From Candidula unifasciata (taxonomy: Eukaryota > Mollusca > Gastropoda > Stylommatophora > Geomitridae), in the NCBI GenBank assembly GCA_905116865.2, contig CAJHNH020008450.1:532310-596309 (forward strand): a DNA stretch of 64,000 nt, read 5' to 3'. This document shows positions 21,096-31,738 of this stretch, in pieces. The notes beneath the pieces are model-generated. The model saw only the letters and a program-made list of their open reading frames with translations. It had not been told where the DNA came from and made no database searches. The position numbers were made by a program, and so were the translations under genes. Position 1 is the first letter of the stretch. Every line of letters starts with the position of its first letter.

Positions 21096-21194
21096 TGTGT
21101 GTTTGTGTGTGTGTTTCACAATATCCTGCTTCTTTATTTTGTTTAGCTTTTTAGTTATAGCTCACTGGATTAATTTCCTAATTGTTTTCAACTC

Positions 21195-21475
21195 TGTTGC
21201 ACCGTCGAGAATCTTGAAATACTTTGGGTAGATTTTTAACTCCAAATTTTGCCCGGGCAGCGCCGTTAGGTTACTCTTGTGGATTTCCACCTGCCAAGGG
21301 CTTTTATTACGTGTGCGACAATAGACACGGGCGTCCGGTCTTACTACCCAGAGACCTGGAGAAATTACTAGTCCACGTGAAAACATCCTAGCCTTCACCG
21401 AGGCTTGAGTCCGAGACCTTTAGCACTCGAGGCGGACACTGATCACATCCAGATCACGCAGCCAACCCCCAATAC
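21195..21475 (-). repeat. SINE-F, full-length-looking copy
   Basis: Plus-strand blocks: TTGAAATACTTTGGGTAGAT, TTGCCCGGGCAGCGCCGTTA, CTACCCAGAGACCTGGAG, then the box B side TTGAGTCCGAGACC and the head GCACTCGAGGCGGACAC...GATCACGCAGCC. The sense strand is minus, with a tRNA-like head at about 21475. Confidence 0.8.
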
Positions 21476-21480
21476 TTAAA

Positions 21481-21672
21481 TGATTTGGCCATGTAATGAA
21501 AATGAATCCAGTAATGCTAGCAATGAGAGCGTATAGGAAGGAAAGTAGAAACACCAAGAGGTAGTGGACGACCAAGAATAATATGGATTGAAGGAGTCAC
21601 TGATCTCTTGAGATTCCATAACATCACATCATACCGGACAGTCGAGCGTGCCCTAGCTCGGATAACGATCAT
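21481..21672 (+). pseudogene. LINE-C reverse transcriptase C-terminal remnant
   Basis: One frame gives FGHVMKMNPVMLAMRAYRKE. After a frame change, GSGRPRIIWIEGVTDLL and TSYRTVERALARITIIC follow, then a stop. The GHVMKM and GRPR..W pattern is the LINE post-RT region. It has an early stop and a frameshift near 21560, so it is dead. Confidence 0.7.
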
Positions 21673-21776
21673 CTGTTAGTCTGCGACACTTAGCGACACA
21701 AAGTCGAATATGTGAGGTGAAAGGGGCACATGACACAAATACAGCAATATGTAAATATATTATGATAGTATAAATT

Positions 21777-21930
21777 TAATCTTGAGCATAGGGCGGCGCA
21801 TAGGTCACAGCTCTCCATGTCTGGCGGTTCGTTGCCACCTGTTTTAGGTCTTGAATGCTCATTAGGGTTGTGGTTGAGCCGTCCCTGCTAATGGTTCCAC
21901 ACATGGTCTCTCTTGGTCTTCCCCACGATC
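21777..21930 (-). pseudogene. LINE-D C-terminal remnant
   Basis: The minus strand reads GRPRETMCGTISRDGSTTTL, then MSIQDLKQVATNRQTWRAVT and YAPPYAQD before a stop. This is the usual end of a non-LTR reverse transcriptase (GRPR, then A-x-N/D-R-x-x-W-R). It is back to back with LINE-C. Confidence 0.75.
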
Positions 21931-22044
21931 AATTAATTAAATAACTGTGTTTGGATGTATGGTGATCACAATTTTAACACCCCTATTGACGAAATTATGC
22001 AAATGCCTAAAAGAAATGGTAAATATAAATTGAAATGAATTCTC

Positions 22045-22572
22045 GTGGGGTTAAGACAACAAAGAAATGTTTGGACAACCTCTAGTATCAACAGTTATAA
22101 GTTAAACAATATGACGCTATACAGGGCACATAATGAAACGAAAAGAGCAGGTAATCGACAAACAGGGACTGACATCGGAATACATGGACTGGAGAAACCT
22201 CGTCTGAAAGGAAATAATTTCATTTTAGTGCAACGATATTCTGGGGTAAGAGGGAATGAACGAGCAGATTGCGTTGCTGGCAGGGCCACGATAGGTACCC
22301 GAAAAGCAATGGACCGGGCTCTCAAGAAGGTAGGACGAGAAGATGATTCAGGAGACGACGTTGAATCGGCAACGCTCAAAACACTACAAGAACTTCAGGT
22401 CAAAAGAGGTGTCGTCAAACATAAACACTATACAGGTAGTCAAAGGAGACTAGTAAACCATCACAGAACAGGTGTTATCGGTCGCCACACGCTGGGAGAT
22501 ATAGTCAAGACGGGATCCGACCGCTTATGGACTTGTCCTATACGCCATGAGGATAAACTGTCGATTAACTAA
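22045..22572 (+). pseudogene. RNase H-like retroelement C-terminal fragment
   Basis: The frame is open for 175 codons. Residues about 66-84 (YSGVRGNERADCVAGRATIG) are the final RNase H motif of LINE or orphan RNase H proteins. Downstream the protein continues with conserved-looking DDSGDDVESATLKTLQELQV, GSQRRLVNHHRTGVIGRHTL and DRLWTCPIRHED, which I associate with orphan RNase H proteins common in molluscs. The start codon is arbitrary: the N-terminal catalytic half is absent. A run of GAT triplets at about 22749-22764 may be its tail. Confidence 0.65.
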
Positions 22573-23004
22573 CAATAAACTGACTAAGGAAACGAGAGCG
22601 TTAAAGAGAAACCTTAAAATTAACGTCGACGAGAGAGGCTAAACTACTGCACTGGATTCTCTCCATGATATATAAGAGATTGCACTGGGTATAATGGAAT
22701 GGAAGAATAATCTACCATCCCTCCGTGTTATACAATGGCACAACACGACAATGATGATGATGAATGCTTGGCGAATAGTGCTGTCAGTTAACTTGTATGT
22801 AAATGTGTTTTTTTTTTTGTAAGGGTCAGAATCTGTAATAATCAAATGAAGTAAATAAGGTGGTAACACAATGCTGTCGTCTAATGTATTTACAATGTTT
22901 TGTTTCGCTTTGCGGAGTCACAGCTTTAGTAAACTATTCTCATTATTTTATCCAAAAGAGGAGAAGGGTGCGGAGTCTGAGGTAGACAAAAAATGGTGCT
23001 TTAT

Positions 23005-23253
23005 TAATATCCTACCCCAAACAGGGTAAATCCACAGGTCACAGGACAGTCTAATATTTCAGGAGGTGGTAGATAGGCTGCATGCAGTCATGTGGCCTAG
23101 GCTGCACTCCCTCGTGGGACGTAGGTGGATTTGGGTTAGAGCCAGTTCTAGATGTTTTGCGTTCGTTAAAAGCATCAAAAAGCTGGGAAACCCAGTCTTA
23201 CCACCCTCTAAAACGTTGGACTGTCCCGTGACGTCATCTGGGGTAGGATATTA
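23005..23253. mobile_element. MITE with long terminal inverted repeats and a CRE octamer
   Basis: TAATATCCTACCCC at the left is matched by GGGGTAGGATATTA at the right, and similarity of the arms extends about 50-60 bp inward (GGACAGTC...GGTGG). TA or TTA at both edges fits a TA-type target duplication. The right arm contains the palindrome TGACGTCA (23229-23236). Related copies lie at 44368-44620 (full) and 43243-43334 (right part). Confidence 0.75.
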
Positions 23254-23550
23254 CGAAAGAACCCAAAGAACAAGATGGAAAGATAATATCAGAGAGTTTC
23301 ATCATTATTCATCGCTGAATGTGAGACAGATGCGGACTTTTAATTGGGTTGCAACTGGTTCTACTAGTATGTTGGTTACTAAAGAAGAAAGACGGAGTAC
23401 GTGTTGGAATGTCCCGAGTGCACGGATGTCAATTCTCGATTCATTCATTTATAGAAACTCTACAACAACACGATGTATCTATGGTCGGGGCAGCCAAGAG
23501 AACAAGAAGCAGAACATGAAATCTTTATGGACACCGGAACCGGTGTAAGA
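23254..23550 (+). pseudogene. LINE-B C-terminal remnant, interrupted
   Basis: ERTQRTRWKDNIRE (about 23255-23298) matches the RPRTRWKDNIRE part of the 11465 copy. After unrelated text (23300-23455) it resumes as LQQHDVSMVGAAKRTRSRT and ends near AAGAGGAAGTGAAGA. The intervening segment resembles text near 17495-17530 (GGAATGTCTCGAGTGC). Confidence 0.65.
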
Positions 23551-23679
23551 GGAAGTGAAGATGTCTTGTCATGGTGACAGGGCAAATGAACGGCTCCTGG
23601 CTATGCCGTCGCTAACGCTACCAGCAGTGTTTCCCCAGCCGGACACATCAATGGCTAGAGAACAAAAAACGAACGGACA

Positions 23680-23765
23680 AATTAACAAACTTTATTTTCA
23701 AAGGGTTACACATTGGGAACGCAGGCCTGTCTTTCACTCGGCCATCCAGTCACGCATCTTTCAGA
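23680..23765 (+). repeat. AACTTTATTTTCAAAGGGTT-type repeat end
   Basis: The text AACTTTATTTTCAAAGGGTT and the following GGGAACGCAGGCCTGTCTTT recur at 51175 and 55615 and, inverted, near 29457 and 29796. Confidence 0.6.
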
Positions 23766-23944
23766 CAACCTTTGCATCTTATTGGTATTGCCTGTTGTGT
23801 TTACATAAACAAATATTCACAATGAAATAATGCATACACATCATGTATACACAGTAATACACACTCCAAATAAATACGTACACATTCACTCTTATATGCA
23901 CATACATCCCTGACACAGGCACATTCATACATACCATACATACC

Positions 23945-24223
<279 letters not shown>

Positions 24224-24429
24224 TGCACATACACACACTCACAAACAAAAAAGACATCTGGTCCTTAAGGCTAGGGATTGAAAAGTGAGCCAGACACCCT
24301 CACCTTCGTAAAAACTCAATTCTGTTAGGAAACAGACACATAAGCCTCAATATCGGATTGGATTTCAACCAGTAGTTTTTAAATCTTTCCTCGTGTGACG
24401 AGCTCTTACAGAAATTGCAAGATCCAACG

Positions 24430-24430
24430 C

Positions 24431-24461
<31 letters not shown>

Positions 24462-24470
24462 ACACACACA
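24430..24470. repeat. C homopolymer plus CA repeat
   Basis: Seventeen or so C residues and about 12 CA units. Confidence 0.95.
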
Positions 24471-24607
24471 GCTATTAAACAAATTTGACAGAAATAGAAA
24501 AGCGAATAAAAAGAAAAACTCCAAGCACTGTAACAAATCTTAGAGAAAAACATCTACCTAAATCAAAGTGTTAGATAACATAAAAGGAACAATCAACAAC
24601 TGATAAT

Positions 24608-24890
24608 TTAAAGTTCAGATATCAGTCTGATGGCTGACACTGTTTTATCTTGTTCTTCTTCTCCCGACTCTGGAATGCCTCGCAGCGTCAGGGCAGGAAG
24701 AGATCTATAGAACGGGCCCTTCTGTTCGCTTTGTATATAGTACTTTTTAGTGTCTCTGATATTTGTGCAGTCCATGTTCTGCGTGGTCAATCTCTGGGTC
24801 TGTTACCACTGTATCTCTATAACATTGCTCATTGTGGTGTCCTGTCTGAAACCAATCTTGTTACATGGCGAACAAAACTAAACGTTTTTT
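24608..24890 (-). other. Unassigned sequence, possible degraded retroelement end
   Basis: The minus strand has a short frame (24608-24790) with EQKGPFYRSLPALTLRGIPE followed by SGEEEQ, where GAAGAAGAA occurs at its end. The GAA is reminiscent of the LINE tails elsewhere but I see no diagnostic LINE motif. Confidence 0.3.
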
Positions 24891-24892
24891 AT

Positions 24893-24915
24893 TATTATTA
24901 TTATTATTATTATTT
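24893..24915. repeat. ATT microsatellite
   Basis: Seven or so ATT units. Confidence 0.95.
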
Positions 24916-24947
24916 ATTTTTTTATTTTGATGATATCTGTAATTTTT

Positions 24948-25140
24948 CACATGTTGTTGGACAAGGCCCAATGGAGATAATTTTTCATCTGTTGTTGGAC
25001 AAGGCACAACGGAAATCATTTTTCATCTGTTGTTGGACAACGCCCAACGGAGATCATGTTTCATCTGTTGTTGGACAACGCCCAACGGAGATCATGTTTC
25101 ATCTGTTGTTGGACAACGCCCAACGGAGATCATTTTTCAC
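24948..25140. repeat. 38-bp tandem repeat with internal hairpin
   Basis: Five copies of a 38-bp unit (CATCTGTTGTTGGACAACGC then CCAACGGAGATCATGTTT). Each contains GTTGG...CCAAC, able to form a short stem. The right three copies are nearly identical; the left two are diverged. Confidence 0.92.
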
Positions 25141-25780
25141 AACAAGCAGGACAACTCTTGGAGTCACCAACTGTAAAGTACAATATCAATCACAGAGACG
25201 AATGGAGGCCAGGGATATATCTACAGTAATGAGCCTCAAGGGCTCAGAATGCTGACTACAAGTTGGTTACATATCCAACAGACCATTACGAACCAACACC
25301 ATATATTTTTTTCTGTTTGTGTGTTGATGTTTTTTTTAATTAGTTTTTATTTGCTAATTGATGTCACCTCCAGTAGTTTGCCACAGCTTTCTAAACAGTC
25401 CACCTTCCGTACCATTGTTGAATATAACGTCTCGTAGCCTGCTATAAAATCGCACGCAGTTGGATCGAATATGGTATTTTGGAACTACAAACGGCGTTCT
25501 CAACTCAAAGCCAAATACGAAGACTGAATGCTGATTTAACGTTTAAATATCAATAAAGGCGGGGAAACGTGGATTACCCGAAGAATGAACTGAACATTTT
25601 TCATGACCAGGAGTATGCTCTGATACTATTATTCTTCAAAAAGATCCAACATGGCAAACTCCGACTAGAATGGGTTGACAGCATCCAGGAGTCCCGCCTC
25701 TAGAAACTAGTTTATAGAAGAAAGAACAGATTCAACTCTTGATACCGCTCCTTCCATTTCTCTATTTTAACTAATCTCTT
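25141..25780. other. Mostly unassigned; degenerate SINE-C inside
   Basis: A diverged inverted SINE-C piece lies at about 25368-25505 (CCAGTAGTTTGCCACAGC, then CAGTTGGATCGAATATGG). The rest is unassigned. Confidence 0.4.
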
Positions 25781-25783
25781 GCA

Positions 25784-25994
25784 CAGAGCTTTCCAAACTG
25801 TGTGTGGCGACACATTAGTTTTTCGGCTGATGAGTGAATGTGTTTTGCTTGAATGTAAGGTGTTACAACAGATTAATGGACATGCAATGTTATACTTTAA
25901 TCTCTGGTTTGCTAGTAGACTGAATTAATGTGTCGCGAAATTATGTTTATCTAAAACGTGTGTCACCAGCATAAAAATTTTGGAAAGCTGCGCT
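25784..25994. mobile_element. hAT-like MITE
   Basis: Left CAGAGCTTTCCAAACTGTGT then GGCGACACA. The right side has GTGTGTCACCAGC and TTTTGGAAAGCTGCG, an inverted counterpart. This is the arrangement of widespread non-autonomous hAT elements (CAGAGCTTCCCAAACTGTGTG type). The flanking 8-bp duplication is not clear. Confidence 0.6.
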
Positions 25995-26091
25995 CCAGAA
26001 GGAAAAGCAGAGACATCAATTGTTCAAACGAACTCTCTTAGGAAGGACATTCTGTTAACATGAACAAAACGTTGGTCTCAGCAGAATGCAT

Positions 26092-26265
26092 TATAAATAC
26101 ATTGGAACTCCGATATTCGTCATTAATCCGTTCCAGAGGGCAGAGCGTATATTTAAAAAAAAAGACGCATATCGAATGAGTTGTTTTTTTCCCATAGGAA
26201 TTACCTCAAAATGGTTTGATCAGTTCCCAAACTGGCAACAAGCTGGCAGCACTGTGTGTGTGTGT
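26092..26265. mobile_element. Pogo/Tigger-like MITE end
   Basis: TACATTGGAACTCCGATATT then CGTCATTAATCCGTTCCAGA resembles the TACAGTGGAACCTC...TTAATCCGTTCC terminal sequence of pogo-type MITEs. CATATCGAATGAG and TTTTCCCATAGGAATTACCT follow as in that type. The right terminus is not obvious. Confidence 0.5.
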
Positions 26266-26335
26266 GTGTGTTTTTTTTTTTTAATGATGGTTAAGTGTTA
26301 TTAAAATATTAGCATAGTTTGTTTGTTTACTTATT

Positions 26336-26520
26336 CAATGGATCAACATCATGGTAAACGGGTGCCACCCATAAGTGCTCTGTTCTACTTTGTCGCAAGA
26401 CGCCCCGTCAAGTAGACAAAATAACTTGACTGCCGTACTGCCTGCCCCCTTGTGACCCTTTTATTTTCCCCTCCAAATTTTGCCTGAGCAGCTCCGTTAG
26501 GCTACTCTTTCCGATTGTAC
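26336..26520 (-). repeat. SINE-F-related fragment
   Basis: ATGGATCAACATCATGGTAA and CCCATAAGTGCTCTGTTC, then CCAAATTTTGCCTGAGCAGC. The same units occur near 30010 and 30430-30610. Confidence 0.5.
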
Positions 26521-26777
26521 CTATGTTGTCTTAACAACAACACAATTTCACTAGACAATCTGCCTCAGGAGTCACTGCAAATACATTTCAATTACATCTT
26601 AACTACTGTACTTTTAACTGCTTTATCATTGTGGCAGAGATTTGATCGTCCTAATGGCGTAAATATACTGCAGGTCTTCATAAATACAACAACAAATTAA
26701 AATTTTAAACAGAAAGTTACTTTTTAGATATCAAAAGAATTCATAACTATTGTTTGGAGTAGAGCTACCTTTCATTA

Positions 26778-27376
26778 TGACATCTGGTAACGTCACATCA
26801 GGTTATGTCACTTCAGGTAACGTCACATCAGGTAACGTCACAATTGGTAATGTCACACCTGGTAACGTCACATTGGGTAACGTCACATCTGGTAATGTCA
26901 CGTCTGGTAACGTCACGTCTGGTAACGTCACATCTGGTAACGTCACATCAGGTAACGTCACATCTGGTAACGTCACATTGGGTAACGTCACATCAGGTAA
27001 CGTCACATCTGGTAACGTCACATGTGATAACGTCACATTGGGTAACGTTACATCAGGTTATGTCGCATCAGGTAACGTCGCATCAGGTAACGTCACATCT
27101 GGTAACGTCACATCTGGTAACGTCACATCTGATAACGTCACATCTGATAACGTCACATCAGGTAACGTCACATCAGGTAACGTCACAATTGGTAACGTCA
27201 CACCTGGTAACGTCACATTGGGTAACGTCACATTGGGTAACGTCACATCTGGTAACGTCACGTCTGGTAACGTCACATCTGGTAACGTCACATCAGGTAA
27301 CGTCACATCTGGTAACGTCACATCTGGTAACGTCACATGTGGTAACGTCACATTGGGTTATGTTATATCTGGTGAT
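26778..27376. repeat. 15-bp minisatellite, about 40 copies, CRE-like half-site in each
   Basis: Unit GGTAACGTCACATCT with variation confined mainly to the last three or four bases (TCT, TCA, TTG, ATT, CCT, TGT). The GTAACGTCAC core is kept in almost all copies. Because 15 is a multiple of 3, several frames stay open on both strands (209 and 219 codons plus, 77 and 97 minus). A sub-block with the rare AATT and CCT variants occurs twice, 345 bp (23 units) apart, showing a larger internal duplication. Confidence 0.97.
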
Positions 27377-28489
27377 TGATGTACTGACGATTTATAATCA
27401 TTTCCTGACAATTCATCAGCACTCGTTTTTTTTTGTCCAAACACATCGTCATCATATAAATTGATACGCTATTCAACTATAACAATATTTGGGTGCCATT
27501 TCTTAATGAAAACCTACACTTTCCCCAAGTGGACAGCCAATTCTTATTTTCGACATTTTTAAGCGTTCCTTCGTTTCAACCCCCCCCCCCCCCCCCCCCC
27601 ACCCACTGATGACTAGCCGACTATGTCAGAGGATGGACGAATACTAACTTTTCGGTCGAATATCGAACATAACTTTTAACGGGAAAAAGCACGAATTTCG
27701 TATCGGCAAACACTGGCGTAGACAAATATAGCAGTTAGATTGTATTCTAACATTATATGATTGGTTCCTAGTGTGAATGAATATTTATTTAACACGAACT
27801 CTTGATCTTTCGGTCTTTTTGATTTCGTGTTATCGAGGTTTTAATGAAATCTGCAGAAGGACCAGAATCATCACTTGATAACGTCCTGCTAAATCTCTAT
27901 CTCTATTTCAACTAATCTCTAGATAAGCCTCCTACGAATATAGTTCTCTGGGTTAAATCCAATCCGATAACATGAGACAAGACGGGAAAAAAGAACATTT
28001 ATTTTCCTTGCTTGCACCATCTGGATGTTTTTCCCGCCATGTTTGTCAATCGCTAATCGGATATTGCAGATTTAGCCACAGGCGGTTTTTTCGGCAATGT
28101 CGTGTGAAGAAGAAACGAGGATAAGAGCCTGAAATACTTGATTTTTTTACTAGGTGAATGATCCAGTGTTGATGAGGAATAACTAGCGTTTGACACAGCA
28201 TGTTTTGGGAACGGATTAACTGGTGCAAAGGGAAATAATTTACACTGAAAGGGAAAGAGCTTTCTATTCTCATTTGTTAATAAATAAGCGAAACTATGTA
28301 GCTTTATTTGTCTATGGTGATGATCTCTCTCTCTCTCTCTCTTTCTTTCTCTCTCTCGGTGACAAGGCTTGATAAATTAACACGTGTAAGCTTTAGCAGG
28401 TAACGATTACACTAGGGTGGGGGAAGGGGGGGGGCGACCGGGGGCTATCACGTGACATTTTCCTCTTTATCGCTTCTTTGTTGTTTACT
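27377..28489. other. Unassigned sequence with a C22 run and CT repeat
   Basis: Poly-C at about 27579-27600, (CT)n at 28324-28358 and G runs at 28420-28440. No gene or shared family was recognised. Open frames are under 80 codons. Confidence 0.4.
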
Positions 28490-28690
28490 TAAAATCCCCG
28501 TCCCAGTGTGGGAAGCAAGATGTTATTTTTAAGTCCCACCTTGGCTGTTGTCGAGGACCTATGAGCTGAATGGGGTTTCTGGAAATTATGCCCATGTGAT
28601 CCTCATTTGAATGGTGGCACTTTATATCACCAGGTGTTCGTCACTCGTTATACGGTCCTGGTGGGGTCGAACATCACTGACTCACATGAC
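28490..28690 (+). repeat. SINE-E, diverged
   Basis: GATGTTATTTTTAAGTCCCA, GAATGGGGTTTCTGG, GAATGGTGGCACTTTATATC and GGTCCTGGTGGGGTCGAACA. It ends in ACTGACTCA. Confidence 0.75.
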
Positions 28691-29293
28691 ATTTTCCTCT
28701 TTGTTACTTCGCTTTTGAGAATTTGACTGGGGAAACTAACATTATAGTGCTACTAACCGACAGACTCCACACTTCATAGTTTCTACATAAGTGGCGTAAA
28801 CATGCAGCGAGTGCTCTTTCCGCTGGGTCCTGGATGTAAACTGAGTGGCGTATTTTGGCGTGTTAGATTTAAGCATAAGCTAACTATGCTACAGCTTAGG
28901 GCTTCACAATCAGCAGAGTTCCCGACAAATTTATATTTTTGTTCATAAATAAGTTTTCTTTTAACAGAACCTTCAGAGGATGGTGTAAAGTAATTTTCAT
29001 GATTTTGCACACATCTTTATTATTTCTTTAACTAAAAATTAAACAAAAATATATTTCCATTATACATATATTAACAAGTATCTATATTTTAGAGTGTTCT
29101 GAGGTTAGCTTATGTAATTTAAAACATTAGGGGCCTCAATACTTTGAAAACCTAGGGCCTCATCAAGTCAAAATCTGGCCCTGCGTATTTGTAATAAATA
29201 GTAAATAGTAAAAATATCAGTCAACAATTTTTGTGTTAGGGCAATGGAACGTGTAAGTGATGATTATAGTTGTTAAATGCACGGCTTTCCACT

Positions 29294-29296
<3 letters not shown>
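28691..29296. other. Unassigned AT-rich sequence, possible hAT right end
   Basis: Text at 29130-29185 (GGGGCCTCAATACTTTG...AAATCTGGCCCTGCG) resembles the right end of a CAGGGCC-type hAT MITE. No left partner was found. Confidence 0.3.

Positions 29297-29384
<88 letters not shown>
29297..29384. repeat. TC dinucleotide repeat
   Basis: About 44 CT/TC units, uninterrupted. Confidence 0.98.
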
Positions 29385-29385
<1 letters not shown>

Positions 29386-29479
29386 ATCCTTTGAGAAAAA
29401 CAGTGTGTTCGTCTCTTTGTTCTCTCGCTCTTTCTCTCTCTTACTCTGCCCAATTTATAACCCTTTGAAAACAAATTTC

Positions 29480-29779
<300 letters not shown>

Positions 29780-30004
29780 ACTCTCTCTGTCTAAATTATA
29801 ACCCTTTGAAAATAAAGTTCTTTCGTTTGTTTGCTTTCCCCTCCCCTTTTCCCCATACCACTAATATTATTGTAAACAAGATAAAACATTCAACACAAAA
29901 CAACATGCGCAGTTGTAACATGACTTTCTCTTCCCATTTGTCACACACGAGTCGGGTATAACATCTTCCGCCTTCCACATTAGACATCTCTCGTCCCCAT
30001 TAGG

Positions 30005-30110
30005 TTTCGGTTTTAAACAACGGATCAACATCATAGCGTGAGGGCCTGTTGATGGGCCTGAAATACTTAAGGTAGATTTTTAACTCCAAATTTTGCCTGG
30101 GCAGCCTTAC
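30005..30110 (-). repeat. SINE-F fragment
   Basis: CGGATCAACATCATAGCGTG, then CCTGAAATACTTAAGGTAGA and CAAATTTTGCCTGGGCAGCC. Confidence 0.6.
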
Positions 30111-30429
30111 CGGAACTTCTTAGCGTCAATAATTATACCACCACCCTGTTCACCCTAACAATTATTCACACTTTTACCAGCAACCACCCAAACCTCACAG
30201 TCAATAATTATACCGCATGGGAGCCCAGAGACGCGTCCGCTAATTCAGTTTTGTGGTCTAAAATTTGACTTTACGGAAATCGATCTGTACACGCGGCCAC
30301 AGTATTACATCATGTCTTGAATTGGTTAATGGCATCATTGTCTCTGTCCAGTTGGGGCTAATGGTTCTTCTCTGCGGTGTTTCTGCCTATATGTTGTCTG
30401 TTTTGTTAGTCCTCAATGAGGTTTCGAGG

Positions 30430-30830
30430 TTTTTAAACAACGGATCAACATCATGGCACATGGGTAGTAACTCATAAGTGCTCCGTCCTTCTTCTAAACT
30501 CAAGCCTGAGTCTGAAGAAGCTTAACACATTGCACAGCCTCTATAGCACAGGCGAGGATCCTGAAATATTTTGGGTAGATTTTTAACTCTAAATTTTGTC
30601 CGGGCAGCACCGTTAGTCTACTCTTTTCGATTTCCAACTGCCAAGGGAGTTTTTTACGTGCGCTACAATGCACACGGGCGTTCGATCTCACTACCCAGAG
30701 ACCCGGTGAAAATACTTGAAGTCCAAGTCTACGCGAAAAAATCCCAGCCCTTACCGGGGATTGAACTCGGAACCTCTAGCACTCGAGGCGGACACCGTGC
30801 CTAAAGATCACGCAGCCCCCACAGCCCTCA
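30430..30830 (-). repeat. SINE-F, longest copy
   Basis: From AACGGATCAACATCATGGCA through GAGGATCCTGAAATATTTTG, TTGTCCGGGCAGCACCGTTA, CGATCTCACTACCCAGAGAC and the box B side GGATTGAACTCGGAACCTCT to the head CACCGTGCCTAAAGATCACG. Minus is the sense strand (head at about 30830). It defines the family best in this window. Confidence 0.85.
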
Positions 30831-30964
30831 ATTAAAGCTGATGTAACAGGGTAAAGACATGCCAGTGTGGCAACTCGCCGACGTTTCTGTCAAACTGTCA
30901 CTACTGTCTTTTTAGGGAGGTGTAGACGGAGGAAGGGGGTGGGGTTGAATCTGAGGTTTTAGGG

Positions 30965-31060
30965 TCGCCTGGCAGGTTAGGATGTCTAATATTGCCGCGA
31001 CAGAAAAACTCCATCACCCTACCGGGGCTCGAACTCGGGTCTCCTGCAAGAGAGCTGCAA
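30965..31060 (-). repeat. SINE-G fragment
   Basis: GCGACAGAAAAACTCCATCA then GGGGCTCGAACTCGGGTCTC (box B-like in reverse). It is related to the copies at 52735, 54535, 57225 and 58008. Confidence 0.55.
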
Positions 31061-31087
31061 CTGTTATAAAAAAAAGTAAAAAAAATA

Positions 31088-31155
31088 ATAGGAGTGGCTT
31101 GTCGAGCGGTTAGAGCGTCGGCATCTCGATGGTCTTTCTGTCAGGGGTTGATGAA
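31088..31155 (+). repeat. SINE-G type head fragment
   Basis: GGCTTGTCGAGCGGTTAGAG is a tRNA-like box A head and TCAGGGGTTGATGAAGG is a weak box B. It stands in opposite orientation to the preceding fragment. Confidence 0.45.
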
Positions 31156-31214
31156 GGGAAGGGGGATGTGCAGTTCGTGGCGACAGCATAGCCGTGCGGC
31201 CCTAAACCCTCAGG

Positions 31215-31445
31215 CTCACGACCCTCTGTCTACTTCTCCTTCTTGACGTCCTCTTTTACCGCTTCGGGTAGAGGGAGATATAAGGTTCTGCTTCGTGCTC
31301 TTGTGGCTGCTTCGATTATACACACATCATGGTGGTGTAGAGTTTCTCTGATGTAATCTTCCCATCTTGTTCTTGGTCTACCTCTTGATCTACGCCCATT
31401 TCTTATTTTGGTATATGCCTTGTATAGTATAGCATCAGAAGACAT
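31215..31445 (-). pseudogene. LINE-B C-terminal remnant
   Basis: The minus strand reads ILYKAYTKIRNGRRSRGRPR, TRWEDYIRETLHHHDVCIIE and ATRARSRTLYLP, close to the 11465 copy. The frame is open over 71 codons but lacks everything upstream. The tail side (31212-31225) has AAGAAGGAGAAG on the sense strand. Confidence 0.78.
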
Positions 31446-31529
31446 TCTCTCCTCTGTCTACACGGCCATAAAAAGTGGTACACATAGACAGTGGTTGCAG
31501 TTGGACTCAGTTCGGTCCCAAGATGGAAC

Positions 31530-31738
31530 ACAGTTTTTTGTTTATTTTAAAGAACCACCCCGGCTGAACTTCAGTTTACTTCGTAACCGCCGTTAGGAGC
31601 GCAAATATAACCTAATAATTGAACGGGGTTTCTGGAACTTACGCCTGTGGGATTCTCATCCGAATGGTGGTACTTTGTGTCGCCGGGTGTTAGTGGCTTG
31701 TCGTGCGGTTAAATGCAACTCAAGATGAATAAATGAAT
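31530..31738 (+). repeat. SINE-E, diverged, with GAATAAAT tail
   Basis: GAACCACCCCGGCTGAACTT, GAACGGGGTTTCTGGAACTT and GAATGGTGGTACTTTGTGTC. It ends GATGAATAAATGAATAAA. A pogo-like MITE begins at this tail. Confidence 0.7.

Noticed and set aside
26750..27464. 209- and 219-codon pentapeptide-repeat frames
   Set aside because: A 15-bp repeat without stops gives open frames in several phases on both strands. Kept only as an observation.
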